From [Clostridium] clostridioforme AGR2157 (GTDB lineage: Bacteria; Bacillota; Clostridia; Lachnospirales; Lachnospiraceae), in contig NZ_AUJR01000007.1 of the NCBI RefSeq assembly GCF_000424325.1, positions 62,001-126,000 of the forward strand: a DNA stretch of 64,000 bases, written 5' to 3'. Shown piece after piece: positions 41,770 through 49,323 of the stretch (its first letter is position 1; each line of letters opens with the position of its first letter). The translations under genes and the position numbers were made by a program. Below the pieces are notes generated by a model. That model saw only the letters and a list, made by a program, of their open reading frames with translations, made no database searches and was not told the DNA's origin.

Positions 41770-43089
41770 ATGAAGGGATGGAAATGGACAATGGGGTTGG
41801 GAACAGCCGTGTTCCTCCTTGTGGGCTTGCTTGGATGTGTATATAAGTACCATGAGAAGGAGATTGTCCTGGAATTCGGCATGTTCACGGGAAGCAACTG
41901 GGACGTGGCCAGTGCCAGCAGCTTTGTCATCATGGACAAGGCAATCGCAAGGTTCGAGGAGGAGCATCCCGGGGTGAAGATACACTACTACAGCGGAATC
42001 AGCAAGGAGGATTACTCGGAGTGGTGCGCCAGAAAGCTTTTAGAGGGAAAGATGCCGGATGTGTTTATGGTGCCTGATACGGATTTTAACCTGTATGCGT
42101 CCCTGGGAGTCATGAAAAACCTGGACGAGCTCATCGAGCACGACGCCGGATTTGACCGGAATGATTTTTTCACCACTGCCCTGGATGCGGGAAAGTACGA
42201 CGGACACCAGTGCGCCCTTCCTTATGAAACGGTTCCGGTCCTTTTATTTGTCAACAAGTCCCTTCTGGCCAAGGAGCAGATTGAGGTGCCGGAGGAGGAC
42301 TGGACCTGGGACGACATGTATGAAATCTGCCGGAAGATAACAAAGGATGTAAACGGAGATGGATTGCTGGACCAGTTCGGAACCTATAATTACAGCTGGA
42401 GAAACGCGGTCTACACCAGCGGGGGAAGGTTTTATGACGGGGACCAGCAGCAACTGCCCTTTACAGACTCCCATGTCCTGGATGCCATTAAATACATGAA
42501 GCGCCTTAATGACCTTAACCAGGGGCAGAGCGTGACCCAGGAGGATTTCAACAAGGGGAACGTGGCTTTCATGCCCCTGACCTTTGCGGAGTACAGGACC
42601 TATAAGACATATCCTTACCGGATTAAGAAATACACCAGGTTCCAGTGGGACTGCATCACATTTCCCGCGGGCAAGGAGGGGGAGAACCGTTCCAGGGTCG
42701 ATTCCCTTCTCATGGGAATCAACAGCAATACAAAGCATGAAAAGCTGGCGTGGGAGTTTCTGAAACAGCTGACCGGAAATGAGGAGATGCAGATGGACAT
42801 ATTCCGGTATTCCCAGGGCGTGTCTGTGCTCAAAAGCGTTACCGGCTCCGCCCAGGCAGCTGCCATCATACAGGAGGACATGGATGAGGGAGAGCAGGTC
42901 ATCAACAGCAGCCTGCTTTACAATGTAATTGAAAATGGAGTCATAGAGCCCAAATTCCAGCAGTATGAGCAGGTTATGAGCCTGGCGGACGGGGAAGTAT
43001 CAAAGATACTCATGGAAAACAGGAATGTGGACAGCAGTATGAAGATATTCCAAAGAAGCATTACGAAGTATCTGCAGCAGCAGAGGTGA
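41770..43089 (+). CDS. Family 1 extracellular solute-binding lipoprotein, orphan
   Basis: 439 residues with a lipobox-like LLGC (Cys23) and a type 2 (MalE-like) solute-binding fold: FEEEHPGVKIHYYSG, GKMPDVFMVPD, KYDGHQCALPYETVPVLLFV, and WEFLKQLTGNEEMQMDI. It belongs to a different fold class from the two RbsB-type proteins upstream. No MalF/MalG-type permeases or MsmK ATPase are adjacent. Placed 70 bases after the response regulator and before a terminator, it may be a further ligand-sensing protein or may use an unlinked permease. Confidence 0.85.
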   Translation: MKGWKWTMGLGTAVFLLVGLLGCVYKYHEKEIVLEFGMFTGSNWDVASASSFVIMDKAIARFEEEHPGVKIHYYSGISKEDYSEWCARKLLEGKMPDVFMVPDTDFNLYASLGVMKNLDELIEHDAGFDRNDFFTTALDAGKYDGHQCALPYETVPVLLFVNKSLLAKEQIEVPEEDWTWDDMYEICRKITKDVNGDGLLDQFGTYNYSWRNAVYTSGGRFYDGDQQQLPFTDSHVLDAIKYMKRLNDLNQGQSVTQEDFNKGNVAFMPLTFAEYRTYKTYPYRIKKYTRFQWDCITFPAGKEGENRSRVDSLLMGINSNTKHEKLAWEFLKQLTGNEEMQMDIFRYSQGVSVLKSVTGSAQAAAIIQEDMDEGEQVINSSLLYNVIENGVIEPKFQQYEQVMSLADGEVSKILMENRNVDSSMKIFQRSITKYLQQQR

Positions 43090-43106
43090 GTTACACAAGC
43101 GCATGA

Positions 43107-43172
43107 CAAAAAAGTCCAGGCCGTAATCATCAGTACATTGGTTCGTACAATGATTGGGACCTGGGCCTTTTT
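43107..43172. terminator. Bidirectional terminator
   Basis: A long stem runs from AAAAAGTCCAGGCC on the left to GGGACCTGGGCCTTTTT on the right, with an inner ATCAT..GTAC/GTAC..ATGAT stem. A and T tracts on both sides serve the converging genes. Confidence 0.8.
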
Positions 43173-43176
43173 CACT

Positions 43177-43833
43177 TTATTTGTTCTTAGTATGGTATGC
43201 GGTGGGAAGGTTCCAGTTGTACTTTGTCGCCAGAAGGCGGATGAGCACTACCAGAATTGCGCTCAATATCATGGAGGCGTCCCTGGAGAGCCAGCCGCCC
43301 AGGCAGACATAGCATATGGCCCCGGCAATGGAGGCAGAAGCATATACATGCTTGCGCAGGATATACGGGGACTGTCCTGCCAGTATATCTCTCAGGATAC
43401 CGCCGCCCACGCCTGTGAGGACGCCCAGAAAGATGGAGAGAAAATGATATTCCCCGTAACCGGCTGTCCCCGCGGTGTTGATGCCCGTCACTGTGAATGC
43501 TCCCAGTCCAACGGCATCAAACAGGTTCATCATCTTCTCATAGGCCGAGATATACCGGCTTTCCAGTATCTGCTGGTTCAGCCAGACCAGGATGAAGAGC
43601 ACCATGGCCGTGAGAAAGGCCGTGTACACGTAAACCGGGTTCATGAACAGGCTGGGCGGGACGATTCCCAGTATGATGTCCCGGAGCATTCCGCCGCCAA
43701 CGGCAGTGGTGACGCCAAGGACCACCACTCCCAACAAATCCAGCCGCTGTTTGATGGCTACCAGGGCACCGGATGACGCAAAGGCCACGGTACCGATTAT
43801 TTCGATGATAAAAAAGATTGAGATTGATTCCAT
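43177..43833 (-). CDS. TRIC/UPF0126-family cation channel-like membrane protein
   Basis: 218 residues with seven hydrophobic segments and the internal duplication of prokaryotic TRIC channels (YadS/YicG-like). The two conserved GGGxxRD motifs are present: VTTAVGGGMLRDIILG and LTGVGGGILRDILAG. Bacterial members form trimeric K+-type channels; YicG relatives are also linked to glycine uptake, so the substrate is uncertain. The ATG at 43833 lies 20 bases after the asnA stop on the same strand, so the two may be co-transcribed. Confidence 0.85.
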   Translation of the reverse strand: MESISIFFIIEIIGTVAFASSGALVAIKQRLDLLGVVVLGVTTAVGGGMLRDIILGIVPPSLFMNPVYVYTAFLTAMVLFILVWLNQQILESRYISAYEKMMNLFDAVGLGAFTVTGINTAGTAGYGEYHFLSIFLGVLTGVGGGILRDILAGQSPYILRKHVYASASIAGAICYVCLGGWLSRDASMILSAILVVLIRLLATKYNWNLPTAYHTKNK

Positions 43834-43853
43834 AATACACTCCCAGCCAATGG

Positions 43854-44861
43854 CTACAGCAGATAAATCTTGTTCTCCCCGCAGATATCGCGCATTTTTC
43901 TGGGCCAGATACTGGCCTGTACTTCACCGATATGGGCGCGGTCCAAAAGCAGCATGCAAAGACGTGACTGTCCGATACCGCCGCCAATGGTGTAGGGAAG
44001 CTCGCCGTTTAAAAGCATTTTATGATAGGGAAGGCTGCGGCGGTCTTCACATCCTGCCTTCTTCAGCTGGTCTTCCAGGGCAGCCTCATCCACACGGATG
44101 CCCATGCTGGAGATTTCCAGGGCGCACTGCAAATGCTCAAACCAGAACAGGATATCGCCGTTCAGCTTCCAGTCGTCATAGTCAGGCGCACGTCCGTCAT
44201 GGGGCTTGCCGCTGGCCAGTTTGTCGCCTATCTGCATCAGGAACACGCACCCGTGCTCCCTGGTAATCAGATTTTCCCTTTCCTTAGGAGTATTATCAGG
44301 ATACAGGTCCTCCAGTTCCTGGCTGGTGATAAAGTAGATATCCTTTGGCAGGTGTTTAACGGCCTCCGGGTATTTATACCACACCTCATGCTGCATGTGC
44401 TTGATGATCTTGAAGATCTCCCGCACCGTATCCTTTAAGGTGTCCAGGCTGCGCTGTTCCTTAGTAATGACACGCTCCCAGTCCCACTGGTCCACATAAC
44501 AGGAGTGAAGGTTATCCAGCTCCTCATCCCTGCGGATGGCGTTCATGTTGGTGTAAAGGCCCTCGCCTGGTTTAAAGCCGTATTCCTTTAAGGCCATACG
44601 TTTCCATTTTGCCAGTGAGTGCACCACCTCCAGGGTCTCCCCGGGAAGCCCAAGCATGTCAAAGGAAACAGGGCGCTCGGTGCCGTTTAAGTTATCATTA
44701 AGTCCGCTGCTCTTTTCCACGAATAGGGGAGCGGAGATACGTTCAAGATGCATCTCCCTTCCCATTTCCTTCTGGAAGGTATCGCGTATGTATTTGATTG
44801 CGTCCTGCGTCTCCCGTATGGAGAGGCGGGGGTTGTAATCCTTAGGTATGATTAGTTCCAT
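43854..44861 (-). CDS. asnA: Aspartate-ammonia ligase (asparagine synthetase A)
   Basis: 335 residues (E. coli AsnA has 330), starting [25 protein letters not shown] 9 bases upstream on the minus strand overrides an earlier in-frame ATG. It is a class II aminoacyl-tRNA-synthetase-like fold with the AsnA motifs [31 protein letters not shown] and the C-terminal ATP-site [20 protein letters not shown]. It makes asparagine from aspartate, ammonia and ATP. No T-box or other leader was seen in the 100 bases upstream. Confidence 0.95.
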   Translation of the reverse strand: MELIIPKDYNPRLSIRETQDAIKYIRDTFQKEMGREMHLERISAPLFVEKSSGLNDNLNGTERPVSFDMLGLPGETLEVVHSLAKWKRMALKEYGFKPGEGLYTNMNAIRRDEELDNLHSCYVDQWDWERVITKEQRSLDTLKDTVREIFKIIKHMQHEVWYKYPEAVKHLPKDIYFITSQELEDLYPDNTPKERENLITREHGCVFLMQIGDKLASGKPHDGRAPDYDDWKLNGDILFWFEHLQCALEISSMGIRVDEAALEDQLKKAGCEDRRSLPYHKMLLNGELPYTIGGGIGQSRLCMLLLDRAHIGEVQASIWPRKMRDICGENKIYLL

Positions 44862-45009
44862 CTTAAAAACCTCCAAACTAGTTGATTTCATTACATATGT
44901 TTCTTATGGTATCATCATTGGGAAAAACGTGCAAGTGCTTCCATCACTTTTTTATGCCGGAAATGGCCTGAAAATGAGAAAATCCCCTGGAAAGGGCTGA
45001 AATATGATG

Positions 45010-45037
45010 TTACATACAGATGGAACTATGGTATAAT
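45010..45037 (+). promoter_or_regulatory. Probable promoter of the YHYH wall-binding protein
   Basis: TTACAT (45010-45015), a 16-base spacer, TATAAT (45032-45037) preceded by ATGG. The start codon is 31 bases further. Confidence 0.6.
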
Positions 45038-45068
45038 AGAGTTAAAAATGAAATCGGGAGGTAATGAG

Positions 45069-45680
45069 ATGAAACGGACAGTAAAGGTATGGCTGGCAGT
45101 GGTCATGAGCGGAGTTCTTCTGGCCGGAGGCGCCGGAATGACGGGACAGGCCCCATGGGGAATGGAGGCCCAGGCCCATTCAGGCAGAACAGATGCCAGC
45201 GGAGGACACCGGGATAACAAGAATGCCAGCGGGCTGGGAAGCTATCATTACCACTGCAAAGGTCATCCGGCACATCTGCATCCCAATGGAGTGTGTCCCT
45301 ATGCAGGAGGTGGGGAAAGTACCCAGACACAGGCTCAGGCTGCGGTCCAGGCAGCTTCCGGGGCAGGGGCAGCTTCCGGGGCAGGGGCAGCTTCCGGGGC
45401 AGGGGCAGCTTCCGGTACTTCGGGCTGGCACAAGAATGGGGCATACTGGAACTATATCTGCGAGGACGGAACCCGGCTGATTGGATGCTGGAAGCAGATT
45501 GACGGCGTATGGTACTGTTTTGACGGTGACGGAAACATGCGGACCGGATGGTACGGGGAAAATGGTTCGCTCTATTACCTGGGAACAGACGGGAAGATGG
45601 CCGTCGGAACCTGCGTGATTGATGGAAAGGAATACCAGTTTGACCAGGATGGGAAGATGATATCGCCGGATAACAGGTAG
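45069..45680 (+). CDS. Secreted YHYH-motif protein with cell-wall-binding repeats
   Basis: 203 residues from ATG 45069 (GGGAGGT at 45056-45062); an ATG at 45048 overlaps the ribosome site. A signal peptide ends near residue 38 (MEAQAHSG). Next comes a His-rich YHYH module, SGGHRDNKNASGLGSYHYHC, then GHPAHLHPNGVCPY, which looks like a metal-binding site with two Cys. An Ala-Ser-Gly linker encoded by 18-bp repeats follows, then about three cell-wall-binding repeats (VWYCFDGDGNMRTGWYGENG). The YHYH module occurs in many Firmicutes surface proteins without an assigned role. It is monocistronic. Confidence 0.75.
   Translation: MKRTVKVWLAVVMSGVLLAGGAGMTGQAPWGMEAQAHSGRTDASGGHRDNKNASGLGSYHYHCKGHPAHLHPNGVCPYAGGGESTQTQAQAAVQAASGAGAASGAGAASGAGAASGTSGWHKNGAYWNYICEDGTRLIGCWKQIDGVWYCFDGDGNMRTGWYGENGSLYYLGTDGKMAVGTCVIDGKEYQFDQDGKMISPDNR
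45351..45415 (+). repeat. 18-bp tandem repeat encoding AASGAG units
   Basis: Unit GCAGCTTCCGGGGCAGGG in 3.6 identical copies (45351-45368, 45369-45386, 45387-45404, partial 45405-45415), in frame, encoding the linker between the YHYH module and the wall-binding repeats. Confidence 0.92.
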
Positions 45681-45727
45681 AGGCGGGATGAAACGGTGGA
45701 AGTATGACAGGAACATAACAAGAAAAT

Positions 45728-45777
45728 GGGCCCGCATTGGCAGTCAATGCGGGCCCGCAGCCGTTTGTCATTTTTTG
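45728..45777. terminator. Terminator hairpin between converging genes
   Basis: GGGCCCGCATTG (45728-45739) pairs perfectly with CAATGCGGGCCC (45745-45756); TTTTTT follows at 45771-45776 on the plus strand. The long GC stem likely stops both directions. Confidence 0.7.
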
Positions 45778-45780
45778 ATT

Positions 45781-45993
45781 TTACTCAAATAGATCCATAA
45801 GCTTCTTTTTCATTTCACGCCGTCTTTTATCTGTTTCTTCGGAATCCAGGGAAAACCTGCCTTCCTCTTCTCTTAGCACGTCGCCTTCCTTAATATTCTT
45901 TGGAAGATGGCTGACGGGAACGCAGATGCGTTTCCTTAATTCGGTTTCACATATGGCCAGACCCTCTTCCAGCCGGTCGATGATATATTTCAT
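45781..45993 (-). CDS. DUF3006-type small protein
   Basis: 70 residues starting MKYIIDRLEEGLAICETE, selected by AAAGGAG upstream on the minus strand. It is an OB/SH3-like small beta protein with a central VSHLPKNIKEGDVLREE and a basic tail (DKRRREMKKKLMDLF). DUF3006 genes are commonly found beside ComEC-like metallo-hydrolase genes, as here, where the hydrolase gene lies 69 bases upstream on the same strand. The function is not established; the pairing suggests a DNA-related or regulatory partner. Confidence 0.75.
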   Translation of the reverse strand: MKYIIDRLEEGLAICETELRKRICVPVSHLPKNIKEGDVLREEEGRFSLDSEETDKRRREMKKKLMDLFE

Positions 45994-46062
45994 ATAGAAA
46001 CTCCTTTCTGTGGGTTTGGGGTAAGAGACAGTATTTACAGAATGTCTCATATTGTGTTTGGT

Positions 46063-47220
46063 TTAAGGTTTACACTGTTTACAGGGTTCATATCCCTCCT
46101 GTACCAGTTCATCCCTGGATGCCGTCACGTCCTTGCGGTTCTCAGACTTCATCTGGGTGGCAGAGGCACAGTCGGGGCGGTGGAACTTGCCTGTGTTGGT
46201 ATTTATGACATAGCTGGAGAGAGTGGAGCTGTTGCCGGACTCATTTTCAGCCGCGGCCCCGTTGTCAGTGTCCGGGATATCGGCGGTATTATTGACGGCG
46301 CTGTTAGCGTTGCTGTTGTCGCGGACCGTGCCGTTGCCGGTACTCCATGTAATTGTCTTGCCGTCACTGAATGCGGTAATGGTCCCCTCCTCATCCGTGC
46401 GCAGTATCTGGCAGCCTGCTTTCTTAAGCTTTTCCATGGTTTCCTTATGGGGATGGCCGTAGGAGTTGCCTTTTCCGCACTGGATTACCACCCAGGAGGG
46501 AGATACCTTTTTCAGAAATGCATTACTGGTGGAGGTGCTGCTGCCGTGATGACCTGCCTTCAGAACATCTGCTTTTAGCACTGCGCCGCTGTTTAAAATA
46601 TCTTCTTCAGCCTGGTTCTCTGCGTCACCGCACATGACAAAGCTGTTATCGCCGTAAGTAAGGCGGATTCCCACGGACCAGTTGTTCAGGTCTTTGCCGT
46701 AGTCTTTTACCGGGGAGAGTATGGTGAAGGAGGCGTTTCCCAAATCATAGGAGTCCCCGGGCTTGGGTTTGGTGATTTTAAGTCCTCTGGAGGCAATGGA
46801 GTCCAGTACGTCCTCAAAGGTTTTGGTGGTATGTTCCACAGGAGGCAGGAAGACCTTGTCTACGGGAAAGGTATCGATTACCTTGTCCAGGCCGCCGATA
46901 TGGTCCGAATGGGGATGGGTGCCAATCACATAATCCAGTTTTGTCACTCCCTCTGCTTTTAGATAAGAGATTACGGTGCCGGCCTGGTCATTTTCACCTG
47001 CATCAATAAGCATGTAGTGTCCGTCTGATTCGGCTAGTATACTGTCGCCCTGGCCCACATCAATAAAATGTACATCCAGTCCGGACCCGGATGGTGCGGT
47101 TATGGAGGAACCCTTATCCGGTAAAAGAGAGGGGGATGAATCCGCGCATCCTCCCAGCAAAAGAGATATTGCACATAAAATGGATATTATCAATATTCGG
47201 ATATTCTTTGATTTTGTCAT
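46063..47220 (-). CDS. ComEC-like metallo-beta-lactamase-fold lipoprotein with Ada-type tail
   Basis: 385 residues. Lipobox LGGC with Cys25 anchors it outside the membrane. Residues ~48-285 form the MBL domain of the ComEC/Rec2 C-terminal type: VHFIDVGQGDSILAES, THPHSDHIGG (HxHxDH metal site), CGDAENQAEE and LKAGHHGSSTSTSNAFL. A low-complexity Asn/Ser/Asp linker leads to a ~50-residue module, SYVINTNTGKFHRPDCASAT to GYEPCKQCKP, whose Cys/His pattern matches the Ada-type metal-binding domain fused to nucleases. An extracellular nuclease or phosphodiesterase role is likely but inferred. It is paired with DUF3006. Confidence 0.8.
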   Translation of the reverse strand: MTKSKNIRILIISILCAISLLLGGCADSSPSLLPDKGSSITAPSGSGLDVHFIDVGQGDSILAESDGHYMLIDAGENDQAGTVISYLKAEGVTKLDYVIGTHPHSDHIGGLDKVIDTFPVDKVFLPPVEHTTKTFEDVLDSIASRGLKITKPKPGDSYDLGNASFTILSPVKDYGKDLNNWSVGIRLTYGDNSFVMCGDAENQAEEDILNSGAVLKADVLKAGHHGSSTSTSNAFLKKVSPSWVVIQCGKGNSYGHPHKETMEKLKKAGCQILRTDEEGTITAFSDGKTITWSTGNGTVRDNSNANSAVNNTADIPDTDNGAAAENESGNSSTLSSYVINTNTGKFHRPDCASATQMKSENRKDVTASRDELVQEGYEPCKQCKP

Positions 47221-47259
47221 AAACTAGTCAGCCTTCCTGTCTTTGTAATAATCATATTT

Positions 47260-47475
47260 TCAGATGGGGATAACCATGGACCTGTACTGGCAGTGTACCT
47301 CCAGAACCGGGCTCATGATGCCGGATGCTTCCATGGCCTTATATCCGCAGCCCATTTGTTCCATAAGGTTTACCCTTGCCTCCTCCATCCAGCGGATGTA
47401 GTTGGAATGGTGCACACAGCCCATCTGGTCTCCATCTTCTGGTAGTAGCCCCGGAATGCAGCATGGCGGCACATG
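47260..47475 (-). pseudogene. Broken acyl-CoA thioesterase (YbgC/FcbC type)
   Basis: One frame encodes DQMGCVHHSNYIRWMEEARV then LMEQMGCGYKAMEASGIMSP and LEVHCQYRSMV, the N-terminal half of a hot-dog-fold thioesterase with its HHSNY active-site motif. The preceding residues METR lie in another frame. Restoring GACC after GAGACC on the minus strand gives METDQMGC, so a 4-base tandem copy seems to have been lost. The frame then stops after RSMVIPI, removing the C-terminal half. No start with a ribosome site fits. This is a decaying gene, not a functional short protein. Confidence 0.6.
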
Positions 47476-47584
47476 GAAGTATTATACCATGAATTTTTCC
47501 AAAAAACGAGTAGCTGGAAAGATGTTTGTGTCTCTTTGGATGAACTCTTTGGATGAGCTTTAGCTGATTCCACGGATTTACCGG

Positions 47585-47733
47585 CCGGAAGCAGAGTCTG
47601 ACCTGACCCGGGTCAGCGTACCTTAACCTACAGAGTATTTTAAACAGCTTATGTATATTTTGAAATTTGCTTACATATACTGGTAATAAATGGACCTGTC
47701 CTCCGATCTGATACCCGGAAGCAGATTCAGACC
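47585..47733. other. Palindrome and imperfect direct repeats upstream of a small gene
   Basis: CCGGAAGCAGAGTCTGACC (47585-47603) recurs as CCGGAAGCAGATTCAGACC (47715-47733), 17 of 19 matching. The first copy overlaps a perfect 14-bp palindrome CTGACCCGGGTCAG (47603-47616). These lie in a ~290-base gap without a supported gene and could be regulator sites for the gene at 47767. Confidence 0.5.
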
Positions 47734-47766
47734 AGATATTATCAAAAAGAAAAGGAGCGCATGATT

Positions 47767-48009
47767 ATGGCACGGGGAATAAGAAAGTCACCGGTTGAAA
47801 AACTGCAGGGAGAGCTGGCGGATGTACAAGCATCCATAGCACAGTATGAAAGCTGTCTGGAAACCATGAGAGAAAAGGAAAAGGAACTTAGGGAACATAT
47901 CCAGCTGGAGGAATTCAAGGTGGTCAACGAGATGCTGAAGGAACGGGACATGACCATGGATGATTTAAAAGAAATGCTGGCAGGAGGAGACATGACTCTC
48001 AGTGCATGA
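47767..48009 (+). CDS. Small coiled-coil protein of unknown function
   Basis: 80 residues from ATG 47767; AGGAG (47753-47757) is 9 bases before it but only 3 before the alternative ATG 47761. The middle is a strong coiled coil (KLQGELADVQASIAQYESCL then METREKEKEL-like heptads). The C-terminal part NEMLKERDMTMDDLKEMLAG resembles the short H-NS/DUF4315-type ending of helical DNA-associated proteins, but I cannot assign a family. No membrane segment or signal. A terminator follows, so it is monocistronic. Confidence 0.6.
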   Translation: MARGIRKSPVEKLQGELADVQASIAQYESCLETMREKEKELREHIQLEEFKVVNEMLKERDMTMDDLKEMLAGGDMTLSA

Positions 48010-48047
48010 GACACGTAATCCTGTATACACGGCAATTCCATATAAAG

Positions 48048-48083
48048 ATAAGGACGCCTGTAAACTGAGCGTTCTTATTTTTT
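48048..48083 (+). terminator. Rho-independent terminator
   Basis: ATAAGGACGC (48048-48057) pairs with GCGTTCTTAT (48069-48078) with one G-T pair, followed by TTTTT. It ends the small coiled-coil gene. Confidence 0.8.
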
Positions 48084-48116
48084 GCCTTATAATTTATGCT
48101 TGTTTGAGTCCTCATG

Positions 48117-48146
48117 TTGTAGATGACAGCTGTTTTATGGTAGAAT
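48117..48146 (+). promoter_or_regulatory. Probable promoter of the aldo/keto reductase gene
   Basis: TTGTAG (48117-48122), an 18-base spacer, TAGAAT (48141-48146) preceded by TATGG. ATGG before the -10 hexamer recurs in several promoters of this window. Confidence 0.5.
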
Positions 48147-48181
48147 GATAAAAAACAGCAGGCTTGAAGGAGGTACATAAG

Positions 48182-49204
48182 ATGGTGGAAGTCACTTTGG
48201 GGAAAACAGGTATAACTGTGAACAAGAATGGGTTTGGGGCCCTTCCTATCCAGAGAATACCGGAGGAGGACGCGGTATACCTTATAAAAAAGGCGTATGA
48301 AGGAGGAATCACGTTCTTTGACACAGCCAGGAATTATACGGACAGCGAGGAGAAGTTAGGAGCCGCGCTTGAGGGAATACGTGATAAGGTGTTTATCGCA
48401 ACCAAGACAGCCGCAAAGACAGCAGAGAAATTCTGGGAGGACCTGGAGATTTCCCTGAAAAACCTGAGGGCAGACCATGTGGATCTCTATCAATTCCATA
48501 ATCCGCCCTTCTGTCCAAAGCCGGGAGATGGCACCGGACTTTATGAAGCCGTGCTGGAGGCTAAGGAGCAGGGCAAGGTACGCCACATAGGAATCACCAA
48601 CCACAGGCTGTCAGTGGCAATGGAGGCAATTGATTCAGGCCTTTATGAGACACTGCAGTTTCCATTCTGTTATCTGGCCACGGATAAGGACCTGGAACTG
48701 GTGGAGCGGTGCGGGGAGGCAGGCATGGGGTTCATTGCCATGAAGGCATTATCCGGCGGTCTTATCAATAATTCACGGGCAGCCTACGCATATTTAGCCC
48801 AGTTTGACAATGTGCTTCCAATCTGGGGCGTTCAGAGAGAAAGGGAGCTGGATGAATTCCTGTCTTACGTGGGGAATCCGCCTCAGATGACAGATGAGAT
48901 AAGGGCATTGATTGATAAGGACAGGAAAGAGCTCCTGGGAGAATTCTGCAGAGGCTGCGGATACTGTATGCCATGTCCCGTGGGTATTGAAATCAACAAC
49001 TGTGCCAGGATGTCCCTTATGATACGCAGGGCTCCTTCCGCGGCTTGGCTGACACCGGACGCTCAGGAGAAAATGAAGAAAATTGAACAGTGCCTCCACT
49101 GCAACCAGTGCAAGGGAAAATGTCCCTATAACCTGGACACGCCCGCACTGCTGGAGAAGAACCTGAAGGACTATCTGGAGATTCTGGATGGAAAGGAATA
49201 TTAG
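48182..49204 (+). CDS. Aldo/keto reductase with C-terminal 4Fe-4S domain
   Basis: 340 residues from ATG 48182 (GGAGGT 7-8 bases before). The N-terminal ~240 residues are an AKR barrel: FGALPIQRI, TFFDTARNYTDSEEKLG with the catalytic Asp and Tyr, VFIATKT with the catalytic Lys, and GKVRHIGITNH. The C-terminal ~90 residues add two cysteine groups: CRGCGYCMPCPVGIEI and CLHCNQCKGKCPYNLDTP, a ferredoxin-like 2x[4Fe-4S] domain. This fused type is frequent in anaerobes and is thought to link carbonyl reduction to low-potential electron carriers; substrates are unassigned. Monocistronic. Confidence 0.88.
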   Translation: MVEVTLGKTGITVNKNGFGALPIQRIPEEDAVYLIKKAYEGGITFFDTARNYTDSEEKLGAALEGIRDKVFIATKTAAKTAEKFWEDLEISLKNLRADHVDLYQFHNPPFCPKPGDGTGLYEAVLEAKEQGKVRHIGITNHRLSVAMEAIDSGLYETLQFPFCYLATDKDLELVERCGEAGMGFIAMKALSGGLINNSRAAYAYLAQFDNVLPIWGVQRERELDEFLSYVGNPPQMTDEIRALIDKDRKELLGEFCRGCGYCMPCPVGIEINNCARMSLMIRRAPSAAWLTPDAQEKMKKIEQCLHCNQCKGKCPYNLDTPALLEKNLKDYLEILDGKEY

Positions 49205-49247
49205 AGGAAACGGACTAAGAAAATAGAAACAGTAGCGAAGTAAAAGG

Positions 49248-49292
49248 AAACAGCGCCCAGCTGCCATTGCAGGCAGAGGAAGCGCTGTTTTT
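49248..49292. terminator. Terminator between converging genes
   Basis: AAACAGCGC (49248-49256) pairs with GCGCTGTTT (49282-49290) plus an inner CTGCC/GGCAG stem, then TTAAT. It serves the aldo/keto reductase gene on the plus strand. Confidence 0.75.
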
Positions 49293-49323
49293 AATAAAAC
49301 CATGATACTGATTTTTGCAGGGA

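Noticed and set aside
43138-43776. 212-residue plus-strand ORF over the TRIC-like gene
   Set aside because: Antisense shadow; the minus-strand frame carries both GGGxxRD motifs.
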